A DNA stretch of 64,000 nt. Source: Bifidobacterium aquikefiri. GTDB lineage: Bacteria > Actinomycetota > Actinomycetes > Actinomycetales > Bifidobacteriaceae. Positions 9,853 through 17,744 of the stretch are shown here, piece by piece; the stretch's first letter is position 1, and each line of letters opens with the position of its first letter. The stretch is taken from positions 620,001 through 684,000 of the forward strand of contig NZ_MWXA01000005.1 of the NCBI RefSeq assembly GCF_002259795.1. Direction: 5' to 3'. A model generated the notes under the pieces. The model saw only the letters and a program-made list of their open reading frames with translations. It had not been told where the DNA came from and made no database searches. The position numbers and the translations under genes are program-made.

Positions 9853-11553
9853 TTATTTCGCGATTGTCGAGTCTATCGATGCCAGCAGTTTTGAGGTAAA
9901 TGTGGTCACCGCTGTTTCGCTCTGATTCTTGGTGAGGACTGCGAGTGCAATCGTGTGGCCCTTGTCCTTGATGATGAGGAAATAGTTATACGCGTTCTTG
10001 ATGCCGCGGCCGCGATGTGCGCAAACCTGCATGTCTGCAGGAATGGTTACACCATCCGCCGTTATGTCATAGGTCATCAGGTTTGCCCCACCGGCTGCTT
10101 CAGCTGCTTTCAGCATGGAAGCCGAATCGGATGCTGTGGAATAGTTTTCGAGGCCATTGTTGGATGCTGCAACGTCTCCGAAATTTCGGCCCATTTCGGT
10201 TGATTTGTAACCGTTCTTATGCAGCCAGCCGGTCACGCCGCTAAATCCGCCCAGATCTGCCATCGCCGTGTTGGCATCGTCATTGCTCATGGTATTCATC
10301 ATGACATCGGAAGCCGCTATTGAATCTGGATTCTTGCCGGAATGCGCGTCAAGATATATGGGCAGATAGAGTCCGGCAGCAACGAACTTCGTTGTTGCCA
10401 GCTTCGATGAATATGCGTCTTTACCATTGATGTCTATGCCGGCGATTGCAGCATCGGATGCTGAGAACTGCGATATCAGTGTATTGAGCTGTTTTTTATC
10501 AAAGACGGTTTTCGATGATCGCGCGGACTTGGTGGTCTGCTGTGGTGTGCTCGGGGTTGCTCCAACGTTGGTGGAGTTCGTATCCAATATGCCACTGTTG
10601 AGTATCCCCACGATGATGAGGCATATGGCAATCATCGCTGCGATGGTTATGCCGATGCTTATGAGCAGCCTTGGGTTGCGAGATGTTTGCTGATCTGCCT
10701 GTTTGGGTGCTGGAGTCTGAGGTTGGTTCTGTGGATGAACTTGTTGGCTCAGTAGTGGTGGTTGATACGGATTGGATTGATAGGGATTGGATTGATAGGG
10801 ATTGGATTGATAGGGATTGGATTGATATGTCGGCTGCTGTTTTCGTTGGGGCTGAAGCTGTGGTCGCTGAGCCGTTTCAGGGGAGCTGGTCCCGGCCTCG
10901 CTCTTGGCAGGTGAGTCGTCAGGATTATCACTGTTGCTCAATCTATTTGCATCTTCGACTCCCTGAGAGGAACTGTTCGAGACCCTCTCTTGTGTTGTGT
11001 TTACCAAGTCAGCCAGATTGCCTGAATTGACCCCGAATGCCGCATTGGCAAAATTCGCTGGATTCATCTGCGCCGCATATCCTGGCTGAGCTTGCCGCCC
11101 TGCACCATTGCCATCCGTCTGGCCATGGTGCATAGCCGATGTGGGAATATCAAATGGAAAGGTGGGCTGATACTGGGTCTCTTCAAACTCATGCAAACCG
11201 AGAACCCCCGAAGCTGCAAAATTGGTGCCGTCGTTATTCTTCGACGGCTCGCCAAATTTTCCATGCCCATCGTCGCTAGCCTGATCTTCATTGCGCTCGT
11301 CATTGGGTTGATCCGATTTTGGAGAATTACCGATTCCTGAATCTTCGTCATCACCAAACATCTCAGCAATATCAATGCTTGAAGTGGATTCCACATCGTC
11401 AAGAGCCGTATCAGGATGCGCATCAAGATCATCAGCGCCCTTGATCTGCTTTGTGGAATTCAGATCAGCAGGCAGAGCCGGTAACCGCGAACCACAAGAG
11501 ATGCATACTTGCGCACCCTCTTCATTTTCAAATCCGCACTTGTCACAAACCAA
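9853..11553 (-). CDS. zinc-ribbon, single-span membrane protein with degenerate beta-lactamase-like domain
   Basis: A 566-residue protein in four parts. Residues 3-21 form a zinc ribbon (CDKCGF and CISCG). Residues 25-290 are low-complexity, acidic then Gln/Pro/Asn-rich, including five SNPYQ units. A membrane helix follows near 298-318. The outer domain, about 345-565, has the pattern of class A beta-lactamase/transpeptidase folds, with SNDDANTAM matching the SDN box. The usual catalytic S-x-x-K is replaced in TTKFVAAGLYLPIYL, and the KTG box reads as HRGRG, so the domain is probably not an active serine hydrolase. The topology puts the zinc ribbon inside the cell and the degenerate domain outside, which suits a sensor or wall-binding role. 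Function unknown. Confidence 0.65.
   Translation of the reverse strand: MVCDKCGFENEEGAQVCISCGSRLPALPADLNSTKQIKGADDLDAHPDTALDDVESTSSIDIAEMFGDDEDSGIGNSPKSDQPNDERNEDQASDDGHGKFGEPSKNNDGTNFAASGVLGLHEFEETQYQPTFPFDIPTSAMHHGQTDGNGAGRQAQPGYAAQMNPANFANAAFGVNSGNLADLVNTTQERVSNSSSQGVEDANRLSNSDNPDDSPAKSEAGTSSPETAQRPQLQPQRKQQPTYQSNPYQSNPYQSNPYQSNPYQPPLLSQQVHPQNQPQTPAPKQADQQTSRNPRLLISIGITIAAMIAICLIIVGILNSGILDTNSTNVGATPSTPQQTTKSARSSKTVFDKKQLNTLISQFSASDAAIAGIDINGKDAYSSKLATTKFVAAGLYLPIYLDAHSGKNPDSIAASDVMMNTMSNDDANTAMADLGGFSGVTGWLHKNGYKSTEMGRNFGDVAASNNGLENYSTASDSASMLKAAEAAGGANLMTYDITADGVTIPADMQVCAHRGRGIKNAYNYFLIIKDKGHTIALAVLTKNQSETAVTTFTSKLLASIDSTIAK
10769..10829 (-). repeat. 15-base tandem repeat encoding SNPYQ units
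   Basis: About four copies of GGATTGGATTGATAG in direct tandem inside the zinc-ribbon gene. On the coding strand each unit encodes SNPYQ. Length change here would alter the linker by five residues and stay in frame. Confidence 0.8.
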
Positions 11554-11643
11554 TATGCTCCCCTGACTCCGTCCATCACTATCAATACCCTATCAAACAG
11601 CCACAATCCCCCGCAGAAATGTCTCGTTAGGGAGTGTATGTTT

Positions 11644-11776
11644 CCGTCACCCCGAGCGCCCAAGCACGCATTTTCTCCGTCACCCCGAGCATCCAAGCGC
11701 ACATTTCTCACCGTCACCCGAGCATCCAAGCGCACATTTCTCACCGTCACCCGAGCGTCCAAGCGTACATTTCTTC
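11644..11776. repeat. 33-34 base tandem repeat array, first block
   Basis: Four imperfect units starting near 11644, 11677, 11711 and 11744. Unit consensus begins CCGTCACCCCGAGC and continues RTCCAAGCGCACATTTCTCA. It starts about 90 bases upstream of the zinc-ribbon gene and abuts a palindromic repeat element. Units are contiguous, with no spacer. Confidence 0.85.
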
Positions 11777-11880
11777 CCTGTCATCTCGAGCGAAGGCGAA
11801 GCCGAAGTCGAGAGATCCCCCCCCACTCAACGGTCAACAGAAGATCCCTCGACTACGCTCGGGATGACAAAGGAACACGC
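11777..11880. repeat. dispersed palindromic repeat element, copy 1
   Basis: GTCATCTCGAGCGAAGG at the left and CTCGACTACGCTCGGGATGAC at the right form the arms of a long imperfect palindrome of about 90 bases, with an AGATC near each inner end. The same family recurs at 12097, 24530, 37437, 43945 and 52974. Confidence 0.8.
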
Positions 11881-11958
11881 TCAGAATGACAAAGGAACAT
11901 GGTTGGAACAACGAAAGGGATTTCTGCTATTACGGGCGCGCCCAAGGGTGTGCTTTTT

Positions 11959-12096
11959 CTGTCATTGAGACCGCTTGTGGGTGCATTTCTCACCGTCATC
12001 TCGAGCAACCAAGCGCGCATTTTTCTTTCTCCGTCACCCCGAGCGTCCAAGCGCACATTTCTCACCGTCATCTCGAGCGTCCAAGCGCATTTCTCA
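11959..12096. repeat. 33-34 base tandem repeat array, second block
   Basis: Four more units of the family seen at 11644, starting near 11959, 11993, 12031 and 12064. Some carry CGTCATCTCGAGC instead of CGTCACCCCGAGC, bridging the tandem unit and the palindromic element, which probably share ancestry. Confidence 0.8.
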
Positions 12097-12192
12097 CCGT
12101 CATCTCGAGCGAAGGCGAAGCCGAAGCAGAGAGATCCCACCCCCACTCAACAGTCAACAGAAGATCCCTCGACTACGCTCGGGATGACGGAG
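12097..12192. repeat. dispersed palindromic repeat element, copy 2
   Basis: Almost the same as copy 1 (GTCATCTCGAGCGAAGGCG on the left, CTCGACTACGCTCGGGATGAC on the right) with a shared central ACTCAACnGTCAACAGAAG. The two copies plus tandem blocks look like a segmental duplication of array plus element. The remaining bases to 12491 hold no gene that I can support. Confidence 0.8.
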
Positions 12193-12491
12193 AAAGGGTT
12201 TGCTGCAATGTTGGTAGATATCTTGATCTGATCGAACGGAAAATCGATTTTCTCATATCCTTACAAGGTTCGAATGTCTCATCCCGGATCTTTACACCGC
12301 AGAAGTCCAAGAAAAGCTAGAGACACCATCAGGTACAGTGCCGTATTGATCTGGATCAACTCGCACTTGCCATAGGTACCGCCAACTTCCCTTACATATT
12401 GTGCACGTAAGCATAAGTAAACATTCATGGTTGAGATGCACAATTGTTGTATTGAAACGTTTGGACAGCCTATTGAGGAAGGTACAACGAG

Positions 12492-12785
12492 ATGGATAGC
12501 GTATTCGCGAGCATAGGTCAATGGTTTTGGACCGTGATCAGTACCGTCTATGCCAATCTGGCATCCTTGTCCATCACTGCACTACTTGGTCTTTTGGCCG
12601 TTTCATGGATAGTCGCCATCATCTTCCGCATTTTTGCGAGAGGATCCGGTAGCCTGATGCGGCTCATATCTTCAATACTCGTAGGATTGGCAAGCTTGCT
12701 TTCAGTGATCGTTGTGGTCGGGATCATCGCTAATCTGACTTCAGGTGCAGCGAATGATTTCACGGCATTCACCAATTCAATCTGA
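12492..12785 (+). CDS. small two-helix membrane protein, unknown
   Basis: A 97-residue hydrophobic protein with two predicted membrane helices, about 24-48 (ASLSITALLGLLAVSWIVAIIF) and 58-82 (LISSILVGLASLLSVIVVVGII), and a polar RIFARGSGS loop between. GAGGAAGG sits about ten bases before the ATG. It lies between the repeat region and the end of the Fur-family gene, with which it converges. I do not recognise a family. The ribosome binding site and clean hydrophobic pattern favour a real gene. Confidence 0.6.
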   Translation: MDSVFASIGQWFWTVISTVYANLASLSITALLGLLAVSWIVAIIFRIFARGSGSLMRLISSILVGLASLLSVIVVVGIIANLTSGAANDFTAFTNSI

Positions 12786-12838
12786 TTCTCCGACGCTCCA
12801 CTCTGACTTCAGTCAGTACAAGCACCGCTCATAGCGAT

Positions 12839-13327
12839 TCAGGCACCTGCCTTCTGAGACTCTTTTGCCGCACATTCCTTGCAAAGTCCATGGAGCAGCA
12901 AATCCCCTGAATCAACGTTGAATCCGGCCTTCGCCGCAGATTGTATATCCTTCTGCGTTACGGGTGGGATGTCCAAATCGAAGATTCGCCCACACTGCCT
13001 GCATTTCATATGCGCATGTGGATGGCTCCAACCAGTGTCATAGAGCATCTCACCATCATTGATTGCCATTTTGTGGATGACGCCTAGCTGAGTGAAAAGC
13101 TCCAGGGTGGAATAGACCGTGGGCAATGAAATTCCAGGAAAAACGTCCTCAAGTTCCTGTTGAATCTGTTGGGCACTGACATGCTGCGCCGTCGCAGTGA
13201 TGATGCGATAGATCAGCTTTCGTTGTGGGGTGGTCCGTAAACCCCGATCATGAAGAACCTCATCAAGATTCGTGTGAATCACACGTTCCTCTTCTTGTGC
13301 CTGCATAGAACCTAGACTAGACGACAT
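12839..13327 (-). CDS. Fur/PerR family metal-responsive repressor
   Basis: A 162-residue regulator with the Fur-family winged helix (RGLRTTPQRKLIYRII near 25-40, SLPTVYSTLELF near 73) and a C-terminal metal/dimerisation domain with HPHAHMKCRQCG and CKEC, the two CxxC pairs that hold structural zinc. Fur-family proteins repress with Fe, Zn or Mn, or sense peroxide (PerR); sequence alone does not separate these. A GTG at 13330 directly precedes the ATG. It is divergent from a VIT-like membrane protein, with an AT-rich inverted repeat between them, so it probably controls that gene and itself. In an organism with pyruvate oxidase a peroxide- or iron-linked role makes sense. Confidence 0.85.
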   Translation of the reverse strand: MSSSLGSMQAQEEERVIHTNLDEVLHDRGLRTTPQRKLIYRIITATAQHVSAQQIQQELEDVFPGISLPTVYSTLELFTQLGVIHKMAINDGEMLYDTGWSHPHAHMKCRQCGRIFDLDIPPVTQKDIQSAAKAGFNVDSGDLLLHGLCKECAAKESQKAGA

Positions 13328-13366
13328 CACACACTATTTCAAGGAATTTGTTTTCTTAATTTGCAT

Positions 13367-13385
13367 TTAATTAGAAATCAATTAA
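13367..13385. promoter_or_regulatory. candidate Fur/PerR box
   Basis: TTAATT-AGAAATC-AATTAA is a perfect six-base inverted repeat with seven-base spacing, inside an AT-rich stretch between the Fur-family gene and the divergent VIT-like gene. Size and composition match Fur-family boxes. Binding is inferred. Confidence 0.55.
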
Positions 13386-13408
13386 AATAATTCATGGAGG
13401 TTTTTGAT

Positions 13409-14005
13409 ATGACTCATTCAGAAAACATTGATTCTGAGATGGCTTATTCGGATTCGGCAACTTCGAATACGACAGCCAAACAATCGCCAGCGGGTATATC
13501 CGCTGCTGCATTTGCCAAGAAACTATTGTCATCCAATCATACTGACAGCGCTTTCGTACTTCGTTATGTGCAGCCAGGTCTCGTCGGCTTGATCGATGGC
13601 ACAGTGAGCACGCTAGCTCCCGTATTTGCGTCAGCAATCTTCTCCGGTTCTCATGCCGCGTTCATCGTCGGCATGGCAACCGCACTCGGTGCCGGCGTGA
13701 GCATGGGCTGGTCAGAAGCGCTTTCCGATAATGGAAAGTCAACGGGCCGCGGCTCTTCCATAGTGCGTGGAGCAATCACCGGAGCCGCGACCACCATCGG
13801 TGGCACCTTCCACACACTGCCCTTCCTGATTCCCAATCTGCACCTATCGTTGCTCGTGGCATTCATTGTGGTTGCCATAGAACTCGTTGTCATCGCATGG
13901 GTGCGTAACCGCTTCCTGCACGTTCCGATGAAGAATTCACTCCTGGTTGTCACGCTCGGAGGGCTTATCGTTCTCGCCATCGGCGTTGCATTGGGAGCCA
14001 GCTGA
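13409..14005 (+). CDS. VIT1/CCC1-like membrane protein, putative iron or manganese transporter
   Basis: A 198-residue protein: about 40 polar residues, then four to five membrane segments. LRYVQPGLVGLIDGTVSTLAPVFASA, GMATALGAGVSMGWSEALSD and RGAITGAATTIGGTFHTLPFLIP match the membrane domain of vacuolar iron transporter-like proteins and of MbfA, a rubrerythrin-fused iron exporter. No ferritin-like domain is present here. GGAGG lies eight bases before the ATG at 13409, which is why that start was chosen over the ATG at 13394 that forms part of the Shine-Dalgarno. Divergence from a Fur-family gene with an inverted repeat between supports metal- or peroxide-controlled metal efflux. Substrate inferred. 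Confidence 0.72.
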   Translation: MTHSENIDSEMAYSDSATSNTTAKQSPAGISAAAFAKKLLSSNHTDSAFVLRYVQPGLVGLIDGTVSTLAPVFASAIFSGSHAAFIVGMATALGAGVSMGWSEALSDNGKSTGRGSSIVRGAITGAATTIGGTFHTLPFLIPNLHLSLLVAFIVVAIELVVIAWVRNRFLHVPMKNSLLVVTLGGLIVLAIGVALGAS

Positions 14006-14024
14006 CCCCAGATTGACGGATTGC

Positions 14025-14064
14025 AAGTGCCAGCATTGTCGTTGCAGCGACAATGCTGGCACTT
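14025..14064 (+). terminator. 17-bp stem hairpin after the VIT-like gene
   Basis: AAGTGCCAGCATTGTCG (14025-14041) and its exact complement (14048-14064) enclose a six-base loop. No T-run follows. Same architecture as the hairpin at 7610-7649. Confidence 0.6.
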
Positions 14065-14412
14065 CATCAGTGAAGACTTCAGTTGGATCTGTGTCAGTCG
14101 AGTGAATGCATGGGCTGGCTACCGAGCTTCGCTCGATGCCTTCTCTCAAAAGAGTCATGGACACACGCCGCCCAGAACTCGAAGTCAAACGATTTATGTG
14201 ATAGTTTAGACGGGAAATCCTTTTACCAAAAGGAATGACGATGACGGTCATGAGCAGCAACCGTGGGCATATCCAACAAAGGAGAGACGATTACATTCTT
14301 TGTCGAGGAAGATGAAGCACGCATTGAAGCTCCTTGCTACAGGGTCGCCATCAGACCCATCGCACAGCCCAGTACTCAACGAACGAGAAAGAATCAACGG
14401 GAGCCCGAGAGA
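14065..14412. other. upstream region of the GH32 gene
   Basis: About 350 bases. The GH32 frame stays open back to a GTG at 14263, but the extra 50 residues are not GH32-like. TCAAACGATTTA at about 14185 resembles half of the operator seen at 24267. No RNA gene or repeat is seen. Confidence 0.4.
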
Positions 14413-15993
14413 ATGAGTAATCACATACCTTGCTATCAGCCAATTCTAGACGATGAAATGGCGTTGTCAAAGGCTGAAAAAAGCATCAAGGCATTATCCG
14501 CAGAACGCAACGACCGCTGGTATCCCCTGTTTCACATAGCCTCGAATGGCGGTTGGATCAACGACCCTAATGGGCTGTGCTTCTATAAAGGCAGATGGCA
14601 CGTCTATTATCAGCTTCACCCGTTCAGCGCAACATGGGGCCCCATGCACTGGGGACATGTATCCAGTGCCGACATGATCACGTGGAGAAGAGAACCCATC
14701 GCAATGGCTCCTACCTTGGAACAGGAAAAGGATGGGGTATTCTCAGGCTCTGCGGCGATTGACGACGACGGAACGCTCACATTCTTCTATACCGGTCACC
14801 GCTGGGCCAATGGTCACGATGGCTCTGACGGCGAATGGCAGGTCCAGATGCTGGCCGAGGCAACAGACGACAATGCCATTCACCTCAAGAAGCTGGGCAT
14901 GATCATCGACTGCCCGAGAGAGGCAGTCAATTCACACTTTCGCGATCCAAAAGTCTGGAAGCAAGGCGACACATGGTATCTCATTCATGGCGTCAGCTCG
15001 GCCAATAAGCGTGGTCAGATTTGGCTCTACACATCCAACGACCTGGTGCATTGGAACTTCGACCGCGTGCTCTTCGAACACGATGATCCACAGGTCTTCA
15101 TGCTTGAATGCCCAGACTTCTACCCGCTGCAAGACAATGCTGGACACACCTGGTGGGTGCTGTGCTTCTCGGCAATGGGATCGAAGGCCAAGGGCTTCAT
15201 GAATCGCAATCTCAATAATGCCGGGTATCTGGTAGGTTCGTGGGAACCAGGGAGCGCATTCCATCCCTTAAGGGAATTCAAGCTCTGGGATTGGGGACAC
15301 AATTTCTATGCTCCACAATCCTTCCGAGCCCCCGACGGCAGACAGATCATGTATGGGTGGATGAGTCCTTTCGTCCCACCCATACCCATGCAGGATGACG
15401 GCTGGTGCGGTCAGCTTACACTCCCTCGAGAGATCACAGTCGACGAGCAGGGCGATGTCAGATCCAACCCAGTGAATGAAATAACGCAACTTCGCATCGA
15501 TGACATCACTTGTGGTTCCCTGAGTCTCAACGTCAATGAGCACAGAGTGCTGATCGAGGATGCGCAGGCAGTCGAAATCGAGATGGACATCGACATCGCG
15601 CACTCCAGCGCCGAACGAGTGGGACTCAAGATTCATTCCACCGATGATGGCGCATATACCTACGTCGCCTATGACGCGCAGATTCAACGCGTCGTCATCG
15701 ATCGGCAGGCCACGGCATATGGCGACCGCGGATATCGTGCAGCACCGGTTCCCGTTGAAACCGAGCACCTCAATTCGTTGAAACTGAGAATATTCGTGGA
15801 CCGCGGATCCGTGGAAGTCTTCATCAATGAAGGCACGGAGGCCATGAGCTCGTACAGCTTTCCCTCGGCTGGGAGAAGGTCGGTGATTCTGATGTCCGAA
15901 TCAGGAGAAGCCCTCATCTCTTCCGTGCACATACACCATCTGAAGAGCATCGGTCTCGATACGGACCAGCCAGCAGGACGGACAGCCCAGTAG
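14413..15993 (+). CDS. GH32 beta-fructofuranosidase / sucrose(-6-P) hydrolase
   Basis: A 526-residue cytoplasmic enzyme that splits beta-fructosides. The GH32 catalytic triad is in place: WINDPNG (nucleophile Asp) near residue 53, FRDPKV near 176 and ECPDFY (acid/base Glu) near 235. A C-terminal beta-sandwich follows from about residue 370, ending in the family LRIFVDRGSVEVFIN. GGGAGCCCGAGAG ahead of the ATG at 14413 supports this start; an in-frame GTG at 14263 is less likely. Bifidobacterial sucrose and fructooligosaccharide hydrolases have this build. It converges on a second GH32 gene of the opposite strand. Whether it prefers sucrose or short fructans cannot be told from the sequence. 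Confidence 0.9.
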   Translation: MSNHIPCYQPILDDEMALSKAEKSIKALSAERNDRWYPLFHIASNGGWINDPNGLCFYKGRWHVYYQLHPFSATWGPMHWGHVSSADMITWRREPIAMAPTLEQEKDGVFSGSAAIDDDGTLTFFYTGHRWANGHDGSDGEWQVQMLAEATDDNAIHLKKLGMIIDCPREAVNSHFRDPKVWKQGDTWYLIHGVSSANKRGQIWLYTSNDLVHWNFDRVLFEHDDPQVFMLECPDFYPLQDNAGHTWWVLCFSAMGSKAKGFMNRNLNNAGYLVGSWEPGSAFHPLREFKLWDWGHNFYAPQSFRAPDGRQIMYGWMSPFVPPIPMQDDGWCGQLTLPREITVDEQGDVRSNPVNEITQLRIDDITCGSLSLNVNEHRVLIEDAQAVEIEMDIDIAHSSAERVGLKIHSTDDGAYTYVAYDAQIQRVVIDRQATAYGDRGYRAAPVPVETEHLNSLKLRIFVDRGSVEVFINEGTEAMSSYSFPSAGRRSVILMSESGEALISSVHIHHLKSIGLDTDQPAGRTAQ

Positions 15994-16021
15994 CCCTCGC
16001 GGATGCGAGCGCAACCACTGG

Positions 16022-16067
16022 CCTGTTCTCATCTGAACAGGAGCCCCCCGCACGCGTGCTCCTGTTC
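16022..16067. terminator. competing hairpins between the two GH32 genes
   Basis: CCTGTTC (16022-16028) can pair with the first part of GAACAGGAGC (16035-16044), or that block can pair over its full ten bases with GCTCCTGTTC (16058-16067). The region lies between convergent genes and probably ends both transcripts. Confidence 0.6.
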
Positions 16068-16165
16068 CCCCATATTTCCGAATGAGTCACGCATTGCTCA
16101 CGACGATGTGATTGTTGAAGCGTGGTCTACCCATGAAACCCCAGCGTTCCATATTGAGTGGCATG

Positions 16166-17623
16166 TCATGCGACTCCACTCCATGAAGCGATGCGAATGT
16201 CTGTGAAGAGGGCCTCGCCCCCTTCGGTGTGCAGCGAGACATGCTCATCACCCTCGATGAAGTAGATCTGATCCGAGTGAACATGACGACCTTCTGCCAC
16301 GAATACCTCGACCGATTGCCTGTCGACGAAGGCGGTGATTTCGATGGGGCACGCTTCATCTGCGATTTCAGAGCGGGAAAGAGTCCAAGGCTTGAATGGA
16401 AAGTCCCATCTCTCGCAGTGACTTCGATCCATATAGAAACCAGCGGAATCCAGGCCGAATTCGCAGTATCTGCTTCCATCGACCGAACCACCAACGCGAA
16501 TTGATGCCTTCTCAGCAGACGAACGATCTATCGTTGCGGTGAGACGATAGGCAGTGCCTGAAAACGCAAGTTGCCGATCTCCTTGCACAGCCATGTCCTC
16601 GATGATTAGATTCTGCGAAAAATAGCTGTCTAACGTTTCGACTGGCTGCGAGAGCAGCTCATATTCATCGCCGTTGCTTGCCAGCCGTATCGTACGGACG
16701 ATCGAAAGCATACCATTGAAGTTGTCAGTCGCGTCGGTTGGAACTGTTCGTGCCGCATAATCCCAGTTATTCATCCACCCGATTGCATATCTTCTACCAT
16801 CGTTGGGGTTGTGCCATGTCACGGCTGCATACCAGTCCCATCCCTCGTCCAGCCATTTTGGAGCCTCGTGGTCAGGCACGAACTCATGGTCGATGAATCG
16901 TCCAATCCAATATGCATATGTATTGGTCTTTCCGGCAAGAACACCCCGCATGCTCCCGGCAATGATCCAATGTGTCGTTCCGTCATCGGCAACCATCGAG
17001 AACAGGTCAGGGCATTCGACACCGCCTATGTCCTCACCTTGATAGGTAAAGGTGGAGAGATACTGCCACACCCTCAAATTTGCGGAACGATACAGTGCCA
17101 CCGAATGGTCTCTGCCGATCGCTGCAATCCAACGGCGTTCGTCCTCGTCCCAAGCGATCTTGGGGTCTCTGAACCAGTTGGAATGGTCCGTATTCGATAT
17201 GACAGGCTTTTCGCATCTGCTGAAGGTGTTCCCATTGTCAGACGAGTGCCACAGATACTGCTCTTGTTGATAGTCATCGCCATGACTTGGCTGCGTCGCG
17301 AAGACGAGAATCGCGTTCTTGCCAAAGCCGGCTGTGCCATCCTTGTCGACGACGCAGGAACCTGACCACACCCCCAGACCTTCGTGGAGATGAATGGCTA
17401 TGCCTTGGTCTTCGAACATCACATGATCGTGGGAAACCAGGTGACGCCATTCCCCTGGCAGATAGTATGAGCTGCTGTACAGATAGTACATGTTGCATTC
17501 GTGTCCATGATAAAAGGGACGTTGGGGATCATTCAGCCACTGCTGGGGGGCGGTGACATGATATTGCGCTCGGAGGGAGTGCGGCACTGCCGAATTCACT
17601 CGGTCACTGCTGAAACTGTGCAT
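16166..17623 (-). CDS. second GH32 enzyme, levanase/fructosidase-like
   Basis: A 485-residue GH32 protein distinct from its neighbour. Triad boxes: WLNDPQRP near residue 28 (NDPQ instead of NDPNG), WFRDPKI near 153 and VECPDLF near 203. The C-terminal module carries FVDRQSVEVFV. There is no signal peptide. The frame extends upstream to 17851, which would overlap the LacI gene; the ATG at 17623 is preceded by GGAAAGAACC and starts just before the conserved catalytic domain. It lies 121 bases downstream of the LacI gene on the same strand and probably belongs to the fructoside locus that includes the ABC importer and PfkB kinase. Levan-, inulin-type or other fructosides are possible substrates. 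Confidence 0.85.
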   Translation of the reverse strand: MHSFSSDRVNSAVPHSLRAQYHVTAPQQWLNDPQRPFYHGHECNMYYLYSSSYYLPGEWRHLVSHDHVMFEDQGIAIHLHEGLGVWSGSCVVDKDGTAGFGKNAILVFATQPSHGDDYQQEQYLWHSSDNGNTFSRCEKPVISNTDHSNWFRDPKIAWDEDERRWIAAIGRDHSVALYRSANLRVWQYLSTFTYQGEDIGGVECPDLFSMVADDGTTHWIIAGSMRGVLAGKTNTYAYWIGRFIDHEFVPDHEAPKWLDEGWDWYAAVTWHNPNDGRRYAIGWMNNWDYAARTVPTDATDNFNGMLSIVRTIRLASNGDEYELLSQPVETLDSYFSQNLIIEDMAVQGDRQLAFSGTAYRLTATIDRSSAEKASIRVGGSVDGSRYCEFGLDSAGFYMDRSHCERWDFPFKPWTLSRSEIADEACPIEITAFVDRQSVEVFVAEGRHVHSDQIYFIEGDEHVSLHTEGGEALFTDIRIASWSGVA

Positions 17624-17744
17624 TGGTGGTTCTTTCCGGAATTGTGGAAGCTTTGCGTGACATAATGACTTGCATGACGTGGCAAATGGAAGGTACATGT
17701 GGCAACTCAACCCTGACTTCACCGTGCCAGTTGCCACTTTCACA

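Noticed and set aside
11644-12192. Possible CRISPR array from regularly spaced 33-34 base repeats
   Set aside because: Units are contiguous and imperfect, with no unique spacers, and no cas genes are nearby. They grade into the dispersed palindromic repeat family.
14263-14412. Extra 50 residues at the N-terminus of the GH32 enzyme from a GTG start
   Set aside because: Not conserved in GH32 proteins, not a signal peptide, and the ATG at 14413 has its own purine-rich binding site.
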